Virus record (IMG/VR): IMGVR_UViG_3300042465_000552
Coordinates: 1 to 24,479 of that record
DNA: 24,479 nt
Source: a virus
Reading direction: 5' to 3' (one strand)
In this document: positions 1 through 6,121 of the stretch, piece after piece
How positions within the stretch are numbered: position 1 is the first letter of the stretch
Layout of the letters: every line of letters starts with the position of its first letter
Position numbers and translations under genes: made by a program
The notes under the pieces: generated by a model
What the model was told of the DNA's origin: nothing
Database searches by the model: none
What the model saw: only the letters and a program-made list of their open reading frames with translations

Positions 1-2
1 AT

Positions 3-299
3 ATTAACGGACAATTTTTTGCAAGCAATGAAGCCTATGCAATAAATCCAGTTAGAGATTCATGGAGTCCAGAAAGTCCAGTTGAAATAAATGTTGATTA
101 TCCTTATCAAGATTCTACAAGTTTTGGAATAAGAGTTTATTATAAAATATTTCATCAAGGGCAACATATTGTTTCGGTTAATCAAGTGTATCAACCATAC
201 TATGGATTGGGAATTAATAAAGCAAATAATGAACCTAAATATAGAAATGCTCCTTTTGAAATTTATGTCGATGGTAATGGCAATTACATATATTGGTAA
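3..299 (+). CDS. C-terminal end of unknown phage protein (5' truncated)
   Basis: The frame starting at base 3 is open from the left edge and ends with TAA at 297-299, giving the last 98 residues of a protein whose start lies outside the window. The visible part is rich in Asn, Tyr, Gly and Ser (for example it ends GNGNYIYW), has no transmembrane segment and no motif I recognise. This composition, and its place just ahead of the lysis genes, would suit the C-terminal domain of a tail-tip or receptor-binding protein, but that is only inference from position and composition. The reading frame is well supported by codon structure and absence of stops. The following 48 bases before the next gene hold no clear terminator. 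Confidence 0.7.
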   Translation: MNGQFFASNEAYAINPVRDSWSPESPVEINVDYPYQDSTSFGIRVYYKIFHQGQHIVSVNQVYQPYYGLGINKANNEPKYRNAPFEIYVDGNGNYIYW

Positions 300-347
300 A
301 ATTTTGGATAATAGCTATTTATGATTGTAAACTAAACAAACAACCAA

Positions 348-617
348 ATGAAATTAGATTTTAACTTTGACTTTATTGGTCTTGATGACCAAGTATTTGA
401 GGGTGGTAATGCTGGTAAAATGTTAGCTGGCGCATTGGCCTCCGCATCCAAAGGCGATGCACTTAAATTTTGGGATTGGGCAAAGAAATTATTTAAAGGC
501 GAGGTCTTAGATTTAGACAAGTCAGACCAAGAAACTTTAAAAGGATTTGTAAAAGATTCAGAATCATTTACCGTTTTAGCAAAAGCGCAGTTATTAGAGA
601 TATTTATAAAAGACTAA
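348..617 (+). CDS. Small conserved-type phage protein, function unknown
   Basis: An 89-residue acidic protein with no signal peptide or membrane segment. It begins with a short beta-like stretch (KLDFNFDFIGLDDQ), has a Gly/Ala-rich middle (GKMLAGALASASKGDALKFWDWAKKL) and a helical, charged C-terminal half ending in LLEIFIKD. From memory, proteins with this plan occur in Bacteroidota phages and prophages near tail-end and lysis genes, without an assigned function. The start at ATG 348 follows an A-rich leader (AAACAAACAACCAA), the usual initiation context in Bacteroidota. It is followed one base later by the next gene, so the two are surely co-transcribed. I cannot name a function. Confidence 0.7.
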   Translation: MKLDFNFDFIGLDDQVFEGGNAGKMLAGALASASKGDALKFWDWAKKLFKGEVLDLDKSDQETLKGFVKDSESFTVLAKAQLLEIFIKD

Positions 618-618
618 T

Positions 619-924
619 ATGATAGTATTCATTGAGCCAGTTAAAGGAGTTAGAGAAATAGCAGACCGAGTAGAAATCAAGGTTGTTAATTACGCTCTTC
701 AGAATCCTGAGCAAACTTTGTATTTTAAATTAATGAGCCAATTTAATCCGATGATTGAAGAAGGCAATCTTATTATCCCTGAGCCTATCGTGGCGCAATG
801 GGGAGTCGATGATTCTTTTATCGTTAAATGGGCGCTTGAAACATTAGGGTTAGAAGAAAAGAAAATAGTTCCTTTAGAGGAAACTTTAGAAGAAGAAGTT
901 GCACCTGAAATTGAAGGCGAATAA
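619..924 (+). CDS. Small acidic protein, function unknown
   Basis: A 101-residue soluble protein. Residues 1-85 look like a compact alpha/beta fold (MIVFIEPVKGVREIADRVEIKVV at the start, then QWGVDDSFIVKWALETLGLE). The last 20 or so residues are strongly acidic (EETLEEEVAPEIEGE) and probably disordered. No recognisable motif. The stop codon overlaps the next start (AATAATGAATG at 921-931), which implies translational coupling to the membrane-anchored coiled-coil protein downstream. Part of the run of small genes just ahead of the endolysin; a role in late particle assembly or lysis is possible but not shown. Confidence 0.65.
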   Translation: MIVFIEPVKGVREIADRVEIKVVNYALQNPEQTLYFKLMSQFNPMIEEGNLIIPEPIVAQWGVDDSFIVKWALETLGLEEKKIVPLEETLEEEVAPEIEGE

Positions 925-1238
925 TGAATGATTGGGAAGAGATAGTAATACCAGGAGTCACGGGTTTATTTGGTTCATTAATTACCTGGCTATTTGGTCG
1001 CAAAAAAGAAAAAATTGAGGTACAATCTTCCGAGATTACAAACGTTCAAGAAGCAATTAAAATTTGGAGAGAAATGGCAACTGATTTAAAAGCAGAGGTT
1101 GCTGATTTGAAAGAGAAAGTAGAAACCTTGACTACTGAGATTCATAATTTGAGAAGTGAGAATATTGAATTAAGAGCAAAATTAGATGAAGGTCAACCAA
1201 ATAAGCCCAAAAGGACTAAGCCTAATAAAGCAGAATAA
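924..1238 (+). CDS. Membrane-anchored coiled-coil protein, holin candidate
   Basis: A 104-residue protein with three visible parts: a short acidic N-terminus, one hydrophobic segment at about residues 8-24 (VIPGVTGLFGSLITWLF) followed by basic GRKKEK, and a long heptad-like coiled coil (about 40-90) ending in a Lys/Pro-rich tail. One transmembrane segment followed by a charged coiled coil directly before the endolysin is compatible with a small single-TM holin or a holin accessory. The family is not one I can name, so the holin role is inferred from topology and position only. The 3' end (from 1186) is overlapped by the homing endonuclease reading frame in another frame, probably a consequence of that element's insertion. 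Confidence 0.65.
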   Translation: MNDWEEIVIPGVTGLFGSLITWLFGRKKEKIEVQSSEITNVQEAIKIWREMATDLKAEVADLKEKVETLTTEIHNLRSENIELRAKLDEGQPNKPKRTKPNKAE

Positions 1239-1932
1239 GTTTTATGTTTACGAACATTTAAAACAAAATACTGGGGAAGTTTTTTATATAGGTAGAGGAT
1301 GCAGAAATAGAGCATTTCAAAGTAGAAGTAGAAATAGTCATTGGAAAAACATTGTCAATAAATATGGCATTGATGTAAATATTATTTACAAAAATCTTAG
1401 CTCTTCAGAAGCAAATCAAAAAGAAAAAGAATTAATTGAATTTTACGGTTTAGATAATTTATGCAATATGACATCTGGAGGAGATTGTAATATTGTAATA
1501 AAAAAACAAGCAAGAGATAAAATGTCAATTGCTAAAATTGGCAATAAAAATGCTTTAGGTCATTCTTGTAATAATATTGAAAATAAAGAAAAAATGAAGC
1601 ATTATGGTAATACAAATATGCTTGGTAAAAAACATTCTATTGAAACAAAATTATTAATATCAAAAAATAGAAAAGGTAAAATTCTTTCAAAAGAATCAAA
1701 ACTTAAACAAAGCGAATCCTTAAAATTAGCTTATTTAGAAGGCAGAAAATTAAAACATAATCTTGGTCAACCAGCGTGGAATAAAGGAATTTCTCCTTCT
1801 AAAGAAACTATTGAAAAACAAAAATTAAAAAAACTTGGAGTTAAAAGGAATCCTCATTCAGAAGAAACCAAAATTAAAATGAGATTAGCTGCATTAAATA
1901 GATATAATGATAAGTTCACAACAAGCGCTTAA
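1186..1932 (+). CDS. GIY-YIG homing endonuclease with NUMOD3 repeats
   Basis: A 248-residue free-standing homing endonuclease. The GIY-YIG nuclease core is at about residues 19-100: the variant first motif is VYEH (19-24, after KFY), the second YIGRG (34-38), with a following Arg and a conserved Glu region (KEKELIEFYGLDNLCN). The C-terminal two thirds carries basic NUMOD3-type DNA-binding repeats (about 113-128, 145-172, 218-238; for example GKKHSIETK and HSEETKIKM). Such enzymes nick or cut a DNA site and spread their own gene by recombination. The frame starts at ATG 1186 inside the preceding gene and ends at 1932 inside the endolysin gene. No ATG lies in frame immediately before KFYVYEH, where relatives normally start, so the native start may have been lost and expression may be weak. 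Base composition is more A-rich and CpG-poor than its neighbours. Confidence 0.85.
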   Translation: MKVNQISPKGLSLIKQNKFYVYEHLKQNTGEVFYIGRGCRNRAFQSRSRNSHWKNIVNKYGIDVNIIYKNLSSSEANQKEKELIEFYGLDNLCNMTSGGDCNIVIKKQARDKMSIAKIGNKNALGHSCNNIENKEKMKHYGNTNMLGKKHSIETKLLISKNRKGKILSKESKLKQSESLKLAYLEGRKLKHNLGQPAWNKGISPSKETIEKQKLKKLGVKRNPHSEETKIKMRLAALNRYNDKFTTSA

Positions 1933-2326
1933 AAAATACGGAGTAGCAACTCAAGCAAATCCTTATTTAATTCTTTGGGATGTGCCATCTGAATTAGAAA
2001 TTGGAATTATTCCTAAAAGAATTTATTGTAATAAGGATATGGTTATACCATTAACTAATGCTTTTAAAAAACTTATTGATAGTAATTGTGTAAAAGAATT
2101 AAAGACTTGGGATGGATGCTTTAATATTAGAAATAAAAGAGGTTTAAATTCTATGAGTTTACATTCTTGGGCGATTGCAATAGATGTAAATGCATTTGAA
2201 AATGGATTAAATCAAATACCAAAATTGTCAAAAGAATTTGTTGAATGTTTTACTTCTTCAGGATTTGATTGGGGTGGAACTTGGACAAGAAAAGATGGTA
2301 TGCATTTTCAATTATCTAAAATATGA
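1907..2326 (+). CDS. Endolysin, M15-family D-Ala-D-Ala / L-Ala-D-Glu carboxypeptidase
   Basis: A 139-residue zinc peptidase of the M15 (VanY/peptidase M15_4) family that would cleave peptide stems of peptidoglycan during lysis. The zinc ligands are visible: His86 and Asp93 in SLHSWAIAID (the HxxxxxxD spacing is exact) and His133 in DGMHFQL; Asp130 just before it is the likely catalytic acid region, and GFDWGGTW (119-126) is the family's usual block. There is no signal peptide or wall-binding domain, so the enzyme would need a holin to reach the wall. The start at ATG 1907 overlaps the last 26 bases of the homing endonuclease. The stop overlaps the start of the spanin candidate (ATGA), giving an endolysin-spanin pair. 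Confidence 0.88.
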   Translation: MISSQQALKKYGVATQANPYLILWDVPSELEIGIIPKRIYCNKDMVIPLTNAFKKLIDSNCVKELKTWDGCFNIRNKRGLNSMSLHSWAIAIDVNAFENGLNQIPKLSKEFVECFTSSGFDWGGTWTRKDGMHFQLSKI

Positions 2327-2772
2327 AAAAACTAATCCTTTGTTTGCTAATTGCAAACTTTTTTATTTCATGTCGGCCACAAAAATCGGTTATAATCGAA
2401 AAAGAAAAGATTCGTATAGACACAATTCGTGACTACAAAGTAATAACAAAATTCAATGCGGTATATGATACGCTAATCATTGAGAATCCTTGCGATTCTA
2501 CGGGCATATTAAACACTTTCTATTCAAAGATAACCGTTCCTCAGGGTAAGATTATTATCAGGTCTTATAAGGGAAATATACAAGCTACCGTTAATATCGA
2601 TTCAATCGAAAACGTGTATAAAAATATGTACGTTTCAAGTTTAAAATCGGATAGTTCATCAACTAATAAAGAAAAAATAACCAATATTATTCCAACTTGG
2701 TGTATCTTAACCATTATTTTTCAAGGATTAATAATCTTTGGTTACTTATATCTAAGAATATTCCATGTATAA
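2323..2772 (+). CDS. Lipoprotein with C-terminal transmembrane segment, u-spanin candidate
   Basis: A 149-residue protein with a lipoprotein signal at the N-terminus: MKK, a hydrophobic core, and a lipobox ending FISC with Cys17 as the lipidated residue. The mature chain has charged and beta-rich sequence (about 20-118), then a single hydrophobic segment at about 122-145 (starting IIPTWCILTIIF) close to the C-terminus. An outer-membrane lipid anchor plus an inner-membrane C-terminal anchor is the defining topology of unimolecular spanins such as phage T1 gp11, which fuse inner and outer membranes in the last lysis step. Its ATG overlaps the endolysin stop, the usual neighbourhood. No sequence homology to T1 gp11 is claimed; the call rests on topology and context. 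The alternative is an ordinary phage lipoprotein. Confidence 0.75.
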   Translation: MKKLILCLLIANFFISCRPQKSVIIEKEKIRIDTIRDYKVITKFNAVYDTLIIENPCDSTGILNTFYSKITVPQGKIIIRSYKGNIQATVNIDSIENVYKNMYVSSLKSDSSSTNKEKITNIIPTWCILTIIFQGLIIFGYLYLRIFHV

Positions 2773-2956
2773 AATTGACATCGAGCCAGTGGAAAAACCA
2801 AAATCAAGAGCAAATGATTTATTGTTTACAATGATGGATGTCTTAGAAAACATCGAACACATTGACGATGCTGGCTATGTTTTAAGAATGAAAGTTATAA
2901 ACAATATCGAGTTTTTAGTCGATGTTTTAATGGAAGAATATGAAAATGGAAGATAA
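2765..2956 (+). CDS. Small unknown protein
   Basis: A 63-residue soluble, acidic, mostly helical protein (for example NDLLFTMMDVLENIEHIDDAGYVLRMKV, shown here only as a composition guide). No motif recognised. It overlaps the end of the spanin candidate by 8 bases and is itself overlapped by the phosphoesterase gene by 17 bases, so it belongs to the same transcript and is probably translated by coupling. The overlaps at both ends support it being real. Its size and position suggest an accessory to the downstream HTH-phosphoesterase, but nothing in the sequence shows that. Confidence 0.6.
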   Translation: MYKIDIEPVEKPKSRANDLLFTMMDVLENIEHIDDAGYVLRMKVINNIEFLVDVLMEEYENGR

Positions 2957-3932
2957 AATATTAAAGATTAGAGAACATTTTTACTCTACTAACATGAGTA
3001 AAACCGATTTCCATAAACAATTTTTTGAAATGTATGGGTATCAAAATTCTGAATCTTTAAGAAAGTTTATGATTAAAAAGAATATAACTTCAAAAGATAG
3101 GTCATTACAAGAAATAAATAAAATCATTCCGCCAGTAGTCGCAAACTATAATCTTGAAACACTTGACAATTTTGGAATAGAAGAAAGCATTGGCAAGGAA
3201 TATGTGTCGGCTAAACTGCCAAGTCATTTAAAAAAGATTGGAATCTTATCAGATATTCATTTTCCCTATCATGACCTTCAGGCTTTGACTTGCGCTATCA
3301 AGCATTTAAAGGAGCAAGAGATTGACTGCTTGTATTTAAATGGAGATATACAAGACTTCTATTCTATTTCCCGACACGAGAAGGAAAAGGATATGCGAGA
3401 TTTTAAGCGTGAAGTAGATATGAATAGGGATTTCTTGCAGAGGTTAAGGGATTTATTTAGAACAATTCCAATTTATTATAAACTTGGCAACCACGAAAAT
3501 CGATTTGCCAGGTCATTACAATTACAAGCTGAAGAGTTTGCTCAAATACACGACCTTCAATTCGATGTATTTTTTAGATTAGATAAATTAGGCATCACAA
3601 TGATTGAAGATTGGCAAGGAATGGAGATGGGCGATTTGTTAGTGATTCACGGGCATGAGGGTTTTGGCACTGGTGGATTAAATCCAAGCCAATCATTATT
3701 TAATAAAATGTTTTGCAATACTTTAATGGGTCACGTTCATAGGAAAACCGTTACAACAAAGAAGAATGGTTTTGGGCAATATATTAACACTTATTCAACT
3801 GGTTGTTTAACATCTTTAAATCCTAAGTATATGCCATATAATCAACATACACATGGTTTTGCAATAGTTGAAATTGATAATGGTAAATCAAAAGTTAATA
3901 ATATTCAGATAATTAACGGAAAAGTTTTGTAG
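2940..3932 (+). CDS. HTH plus calcineurin-like metallophosphoesterase
   Basis: A 330-residue protein. Residues about 1-60 look like a small helical DNA-binding-like region (FYSTNMSKTDFHKQFFEMYG, SLRKFMIKKN). Residues 98-325 form a metallophosphoesterase: SDIH (104-107), GDIQD (135-139), GNHE (183-186), HGHE (237-240) and GHVH (264-267), which together give the full two-metal ligand set, so the enzyme should be active. Substrate cannot be told; relatives act on DNA ends, nucleotides or phosphoproteins. An alternative start two codons on (ATG 2946) is equally good. It is the last gene before a strong terminator. Its position at the end of the lysis operon is odd for a DNA-metabolism enzyme. Confidence 0.85.
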   Translation: MKMEDKILKIREHFYSTNMSKTDFHKQFFEMYGYQNSESLRKFMIKKNITSKDRSLQEINKIIPPVVANYNLETLDNFGIEESIGKEYVSAKLPSHLKKIGILSDIHFPYHDLQALTCAIKHLKEQEIDCLYLNGDIQDFYSISRHEKEKDMRDFKREVDMNRDFLQRLRDLFRTIPIYYKLGNHENRFARSLQLQAEEFAQIHDLQFDVFFRLDKLGITMIEDWQGMEMGDLLVIHGHEGFGTGGLNPSQSLFNKMFCNTLMGHVHRKTVTTKKNGFGQYINTYSTGCLTSLNPKYMPYNQHTHGFAIVEIDNGKSKVNNIQIINGKVL

Positions 3933-3969
3933 GTTTGTGGTTTCATAGTTAAATAGGTTTAAGTAATAG

Positions 3970-4007
3970 AATCCCTATCGGTCATATCGGTGGGGATTTT
4001 TGTTTTA
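3970..4007 (+). terminator. Intrinsic terminator T1 after the phosphoesterase gene
   Basis: AATCCCTATCG (3970-3980) pairs with CGGTGGGGATT (3988-3998), with two G-T wobbles, around a 7-base loop GTCATAT. The hairpin runs straight into TTTTTGTTTT. This closes the transcript carrying the lysis genes. The loop plus two stem bases (CGGTCATAT, 3979-3987) is also complementary to ATATGACCG at 4007-4015, see findings. Confidence 0.8.
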
Positions 4008-4082
4008 TATGACCGTTAAATAAATAATTGGGATATTATTAAAATAAAATTATATAAAGTTTTTTTATTTAATAATTATATT

Positions 4083-4090
4083 TATATTTG
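4083..4090 (+). promoter_or_regulatory. Bacteroidota-type promoter -7 element for the early operon
   Basis: TATATTTG at 4083-4090 matches the TAnnTTTG -7 element of Bacteroidota primary sigma promoters. A T-rich block (GTTTTTTT, 4059-4066) lies 16 bases upstream where a TTTG/TTG -33 element is expected, so the upstream element is degenerate. It sits in the gap after terminator T1 and 22 bases before the ATG at 4113, so transcription would start near 4094-4097 with a very short A-rich leader. The 180-base gap 3933-4112 holds only this promoter, the terminator and AT-rich spacer. Confidence 0.65.
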
Positions 4091-4112
4091 TAAACACTTA
4101 AACAATAACAAA

Positions 4113-4307
4113 ATGAAAAATTCAAACACAAACACAAAATTAAACAAATTTGTAAAGGCTTTTCAAGTTTACAAATCAGGTAGGGCAATTGGCGACACAA
4201 ACCCTTGGCAAACAATTTTAATTCCAGAATCAGAATTTAATGATGAAGTTTTACAAAAAAAAATTAATTGGTACATTTATTTAGGATTCACTGTAAAAAA
4301 CATTTAA
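4113..4307 (+). CDS. First gene of the early operon, small unknown protein
   Basis: A 64-residue soluble protein starting MKNSNTNTKLNKFVKAFQVY. It contains RAIGDTNPWQTILIPESEFN and an aromatic C-terminus (INWYIYLGFTVKNI). No motif recognised. It is the first coding sequence behind the TAnnTTTG promoter and ends one base before the next start. The pattern (start, short variable region, hydrophobic end) is typical of small early phage proteins that act on host machinery, but no function can be assigned from sequence. The start is supported by the A-rich AACAATAACAAA leader. Confidence 0.65.
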   Translation: MKNSNTNTKLNKFVKAFQVYKSGRAIGDTNPWQTILIPESEFNDEVLQKKINWYIYLGFTVKNI

Positions 4308-4308
4308 C

Positions 4309-4440
4309 ATGAAAAAAACAATCGAGTACATCAAAGACTTTTACCAAACTGACCGAGAAGGTTTACTTGGTAGCATTGCAATTACAATATTTGGATATCT
4401 TTTATTTTGGCACATCTTACCTATAATCTCAGGACTATGA
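4309..4440 (+). CDS. Small single-TM membrane protein
   Basis: A 43-residue open frame, MKKTIEYIKDFYQTDREGLL then a hydrophobic segment at about residues 19-42 (GSIAITIFGYLLFWHILPII). The N-terminal half is charged and amphipathic, the C-terminal half would span the inner membrane. It starts one base after the previous stop and its stop overlaps the next start (CTATGA at 4435-4440), so it fits the operon without gaps. That tight packing, not homology, is the evidence that it is coding. Function unknown; small early membrane peptides in phages can affect host envelope or exclusion. Confidence 0.55.
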   Translation: MKKTIEYIKDFYQTDREGLLGSIAITIFGYLLFWHILPIISGL

Positions 4441-4583
4441 AAAAGTATAAAGCAAAATTCAAAGACGATGCTGGGTTCTATACTTGCACCTGGTTTTTCG
4501 ACGAACTGGAAGACTTTTGGGCAGCAGTTTGCAGAGAAGAACGAGTTTACAAATCAAAATTTCAACAATTAATCTTAGACTAA
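4437..4583 (+). CDS. Small unknown protein, 48 residues
   Basis: Starts at ATG 4437, overlapping the previous TGA, and ends TAA 4581-4583 one base before the ERF gene. The 48-residue product begins MKKYKAKFKDDAGFYTCTWF and contains FDELEDFWAAV followed by a basic C-terminal region. It has two Cys and many aromatic residues for its size, no membrane segment. The seamless packing between two other genes supports it being real. No function can be assigned. Confidence 0.55.
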   Translation: MKKYKAKFKDDAGFYTCTWFFDELEDFWAAVCREERVYKSKFQQLILD

Positions 4584-4584
4584 A

Positions 4585-5136
4585 ATGGAAAACAAATTAG
4601 CAGAAATTCAAGCAAAGGTAAAAGCACCTAAAGGTCAATTCAATTCATTCGGCAAATACAACTACCGAAGTGCCGAGGACATCCTTGAAGCGGTCAAGCA
4701 AGTAGTTAATCCGATGGGTTATTCTATTACCGTTAGCGACACGATAATAAACGTAGGCGATAGATATTACATTAAGGCAACCGCAACGCTTACAAACGGC
4801 AAGGAAACGTACACAACGGATGGATATGCTCGAGAAGAAGAAAGCAAGAAAGGTATGGATGGAAGCCAGGTCACTGGGGCGAGCAGCTCATATGCTCGAA
4901 AATATTCATTATGTGGATTATTTGCTATGGATGATACAAAAGATTCCGATGCGACAAATACTCACGGTAAAGAGGAGGCTAAAAGTTTACAAATGTGGAA
5001 ACAAGAAATTGACAAATGTAAATCGGTAGAAGATTTAAATAGCTATTATGCTAACTCCCAGCAATCAATTAATGGCAATAAAGATATATTAGCATTATTT
5101 TCAACTAAAAAATTAAGTTTCACAATTAACCAATAA
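4585..5136 (+). CDS. erf: ERF-family single-strand DNA annealing protein
   Basis: A 183-residue protein of the ERF superfamily, recombinases that anneal complementary single strands (P22 Erf type) and help circularise or recombine phage DNA. The N-terminal region has the usual FNSFGKYNYRSAEDIL block (19-34), followed by beta-rich sequence, and the signature GASSSYARKYSLCGLFAMDD (98-117), which is the clearest family hallmark. The last 60 residues are a more variable helical tail. The adjacent SSB-like gene four bases downstream makes biological sense, since annealing proteins act with SSB on single strands. No exonuclease partner is visible next to it; the VRR-NUC protein at 9227 is too distant to count as one. 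Confidence 0.9.
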   Translation: MENKLAEIQAKVKAPKGQFNSFGKYNYRSAEDILEAVKQVVNPMGYSITVSDTIINVGDRYYIKATATLTNGKETYTTDGYAREEESKKGMDGSQVTGASSSYARKYSLCGLFAMDDTKDSDATNTHGKEEAKSLQMWKQEIDKCKSVEDLNSYYANSQQSINGNKDILALFSTKKLSFTINQ

Positions 5137-5140
5137 TCAA

Positions 5141-5437
5141 ATGAGCAAGTTAGTAAGCATTTCAATTAACGTAGATTTGTTAGACAAGTCTAAATTGTAC
5201 AAAGGTAAGAAAGGTACATACCTTAACATCAGCGGATTCTTAAAAGAGGATGCTGATAACTACGGAAACTTCGGTTTCGTAACGCAAGATGGAGTTAAGA
5301 CTCCCGAAAGTAATGCTCCAATCTTAGGTAACTTTAAGATTAAAGGAACGGAAGGGTTTAGCGCTCAATCTTCAAGGCCAGCGCCCGTTTTTGATATTCC
5401 AAGTGCTACATTAGTCGAGAACGATTTACCTTTTTAA
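5141..5437 (+). CDS. SSB-like protein with acidic DLPF C-terminal tail
   Basis: A 98-residue protein. Residues 1-70 are beta-rich (LVSISINVDLLDKSKLYKGK, TYLNISGFLKEDADNYGNFG), as expected of a single OB fold. A Pro/Ser-rich linker follows, and the chain ends VENDLPF, the same kind of acidic tip ending in a Pro-Phe that bacterial SSBs use to bind partner proteins. It is shorter than a cellular SSB. Position directly after the ERF annealing protein supports single-strand binding in recombination/replication. The fold is inferred; I do not recognise a classical SSB signature in the core. Confidence 0.65.
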   Translation: MSKLVSISINVDLLDKSKLYKGKKGTYLNISGFLKEDADNYGNFGFVTQDGVKTPESNAPILGNFKIKGTEGFSAQSSRPAPVFDIPSATLVENDLPF

Positions 5438-5439
5438 CG

Positions 5440-5643
5440 ATGGAAGACCACGAAATAAAATACCAGGAAGTTTATGAGAGAGCATTCCTGGAAGTTCATT
5501 TTTCAAAATTACTTAACTCTGATGAAAAAGAATTAAATTTTGAAATGAATATTACAAAACAATGTTTTGAAAGTGCCGTACAAGATAAAAGATTTTCACA
5601 AGAATTTTTAAACAAATTTAATCATGGAAGAAATACAATTTAA
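5440..5643 (+). CDS. Small unknown protein
   Basis: A 67-residue soluble helical protein, acidic in the N-terminal half (MEDHEIKYQEVYERAFLEVH) and more basic near the end (QEFLNKFNHGRNTI). No motif recognised. It starts two bases after the SSB-like gene and overlaps the next gene by 20 bases, fitting the operon. Function unknown; a role in recombination or replication is suggested only by position. Confidence 0.6.
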   Translation: MEDHEIKYQEVYERAFLEVHFSKLLNSDEKELNFEMNITKQCFESAVQDKRFSQEFLNKFNHGRNTI

Positions 5644-6121
5644 TCCACAACAATTCGAGATAGGTTTATTCGGTCATAATCCTATCCAAGATATGAGCAA
5701 GGCTCAGATTAATCACTTGGTTCATTTGATTAACGAGGGAGTCAAAGAAGGTGGCAAGGACATAAAGTCTTTGCTTGCAATTGCATCAAAGTATCAGTTG
5801 TTATTTTCTGAACTGGAGAAGACATTAAAGGAGCAAGCAGTTGACGAACTTTTAAAATACGACAAAGGTCGATTTGAAATTCATAGTGTCGAGATGCAAG
5901 TGGCTGAGGTTGGAACGAAATACGACTTTAGTGCAACTAAGCAATGGGTAGATTTACAAGACCAAATCGATGAGTTAAAAGAAAAGCAAAAAGAAGTCGA
6001 GAAGTTTTGTAAAGGGATTAAGAATAAGACTATTACCGTAGACGAAGAAACGGGCGAATCGTTTGAGTTCTATCCTCCAGCTAAGTCAAGTACAACATCA
6101 ATCAAAAAAACAATATTATAA
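5624..6121 (+). CDS. Coiled-coil protein, Gp157-like accessory of the recombination module
   Basis: A 165-residue protein. After a short N-terminal segment (NPQQFEIGLFGHNPIQDMSK) it is mostly helical, with a coiled coil at about 105-130 (VDLQDQIDELKEKQKEVEKF) and a C-terminal region containing TVDEETGESFEFYPPAKSS. Phage recombination modules often carry a helical protein of about this size next to the annealing protein and SSB (for example siphovirus Gp157, PF05565); this gene has the same place and shape but I cannot confirm membership. Start at ATG 5624 overlaps the previous gene; its last base is the first base of the next ATG. Confidence 0.65.
   Translation: MEEIQFNPQQFEIGLFGHNPIQDMSKAQINHLVHLINEGVKEGGKDIKSLLAIASKYQLLFSELEKTLKEQAVDELLKYDKGRFEIHSVEMQVAEVGTKYDFSATKQWVDLQDQIDELKEKQKEVEKFCKGIKNKTITVDEETGESFEFYPPAKSSTTSIKKTIL

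Noticed and set aside
318-347. Promoter ahead of the gene at 348
   Set aside because: TATTTATG resembles the -7 element but misses TTTG, and no matching upstream element is present.
4820-5029. Second-frame open reading inside the ERF gene
   Set aside because: It lies wholly inside the ERF signature region and its product has no sign of selection; the same applies to 19008-19262 inside the tail protein gene and 2238-2432 across the endolysin/spanin junction.
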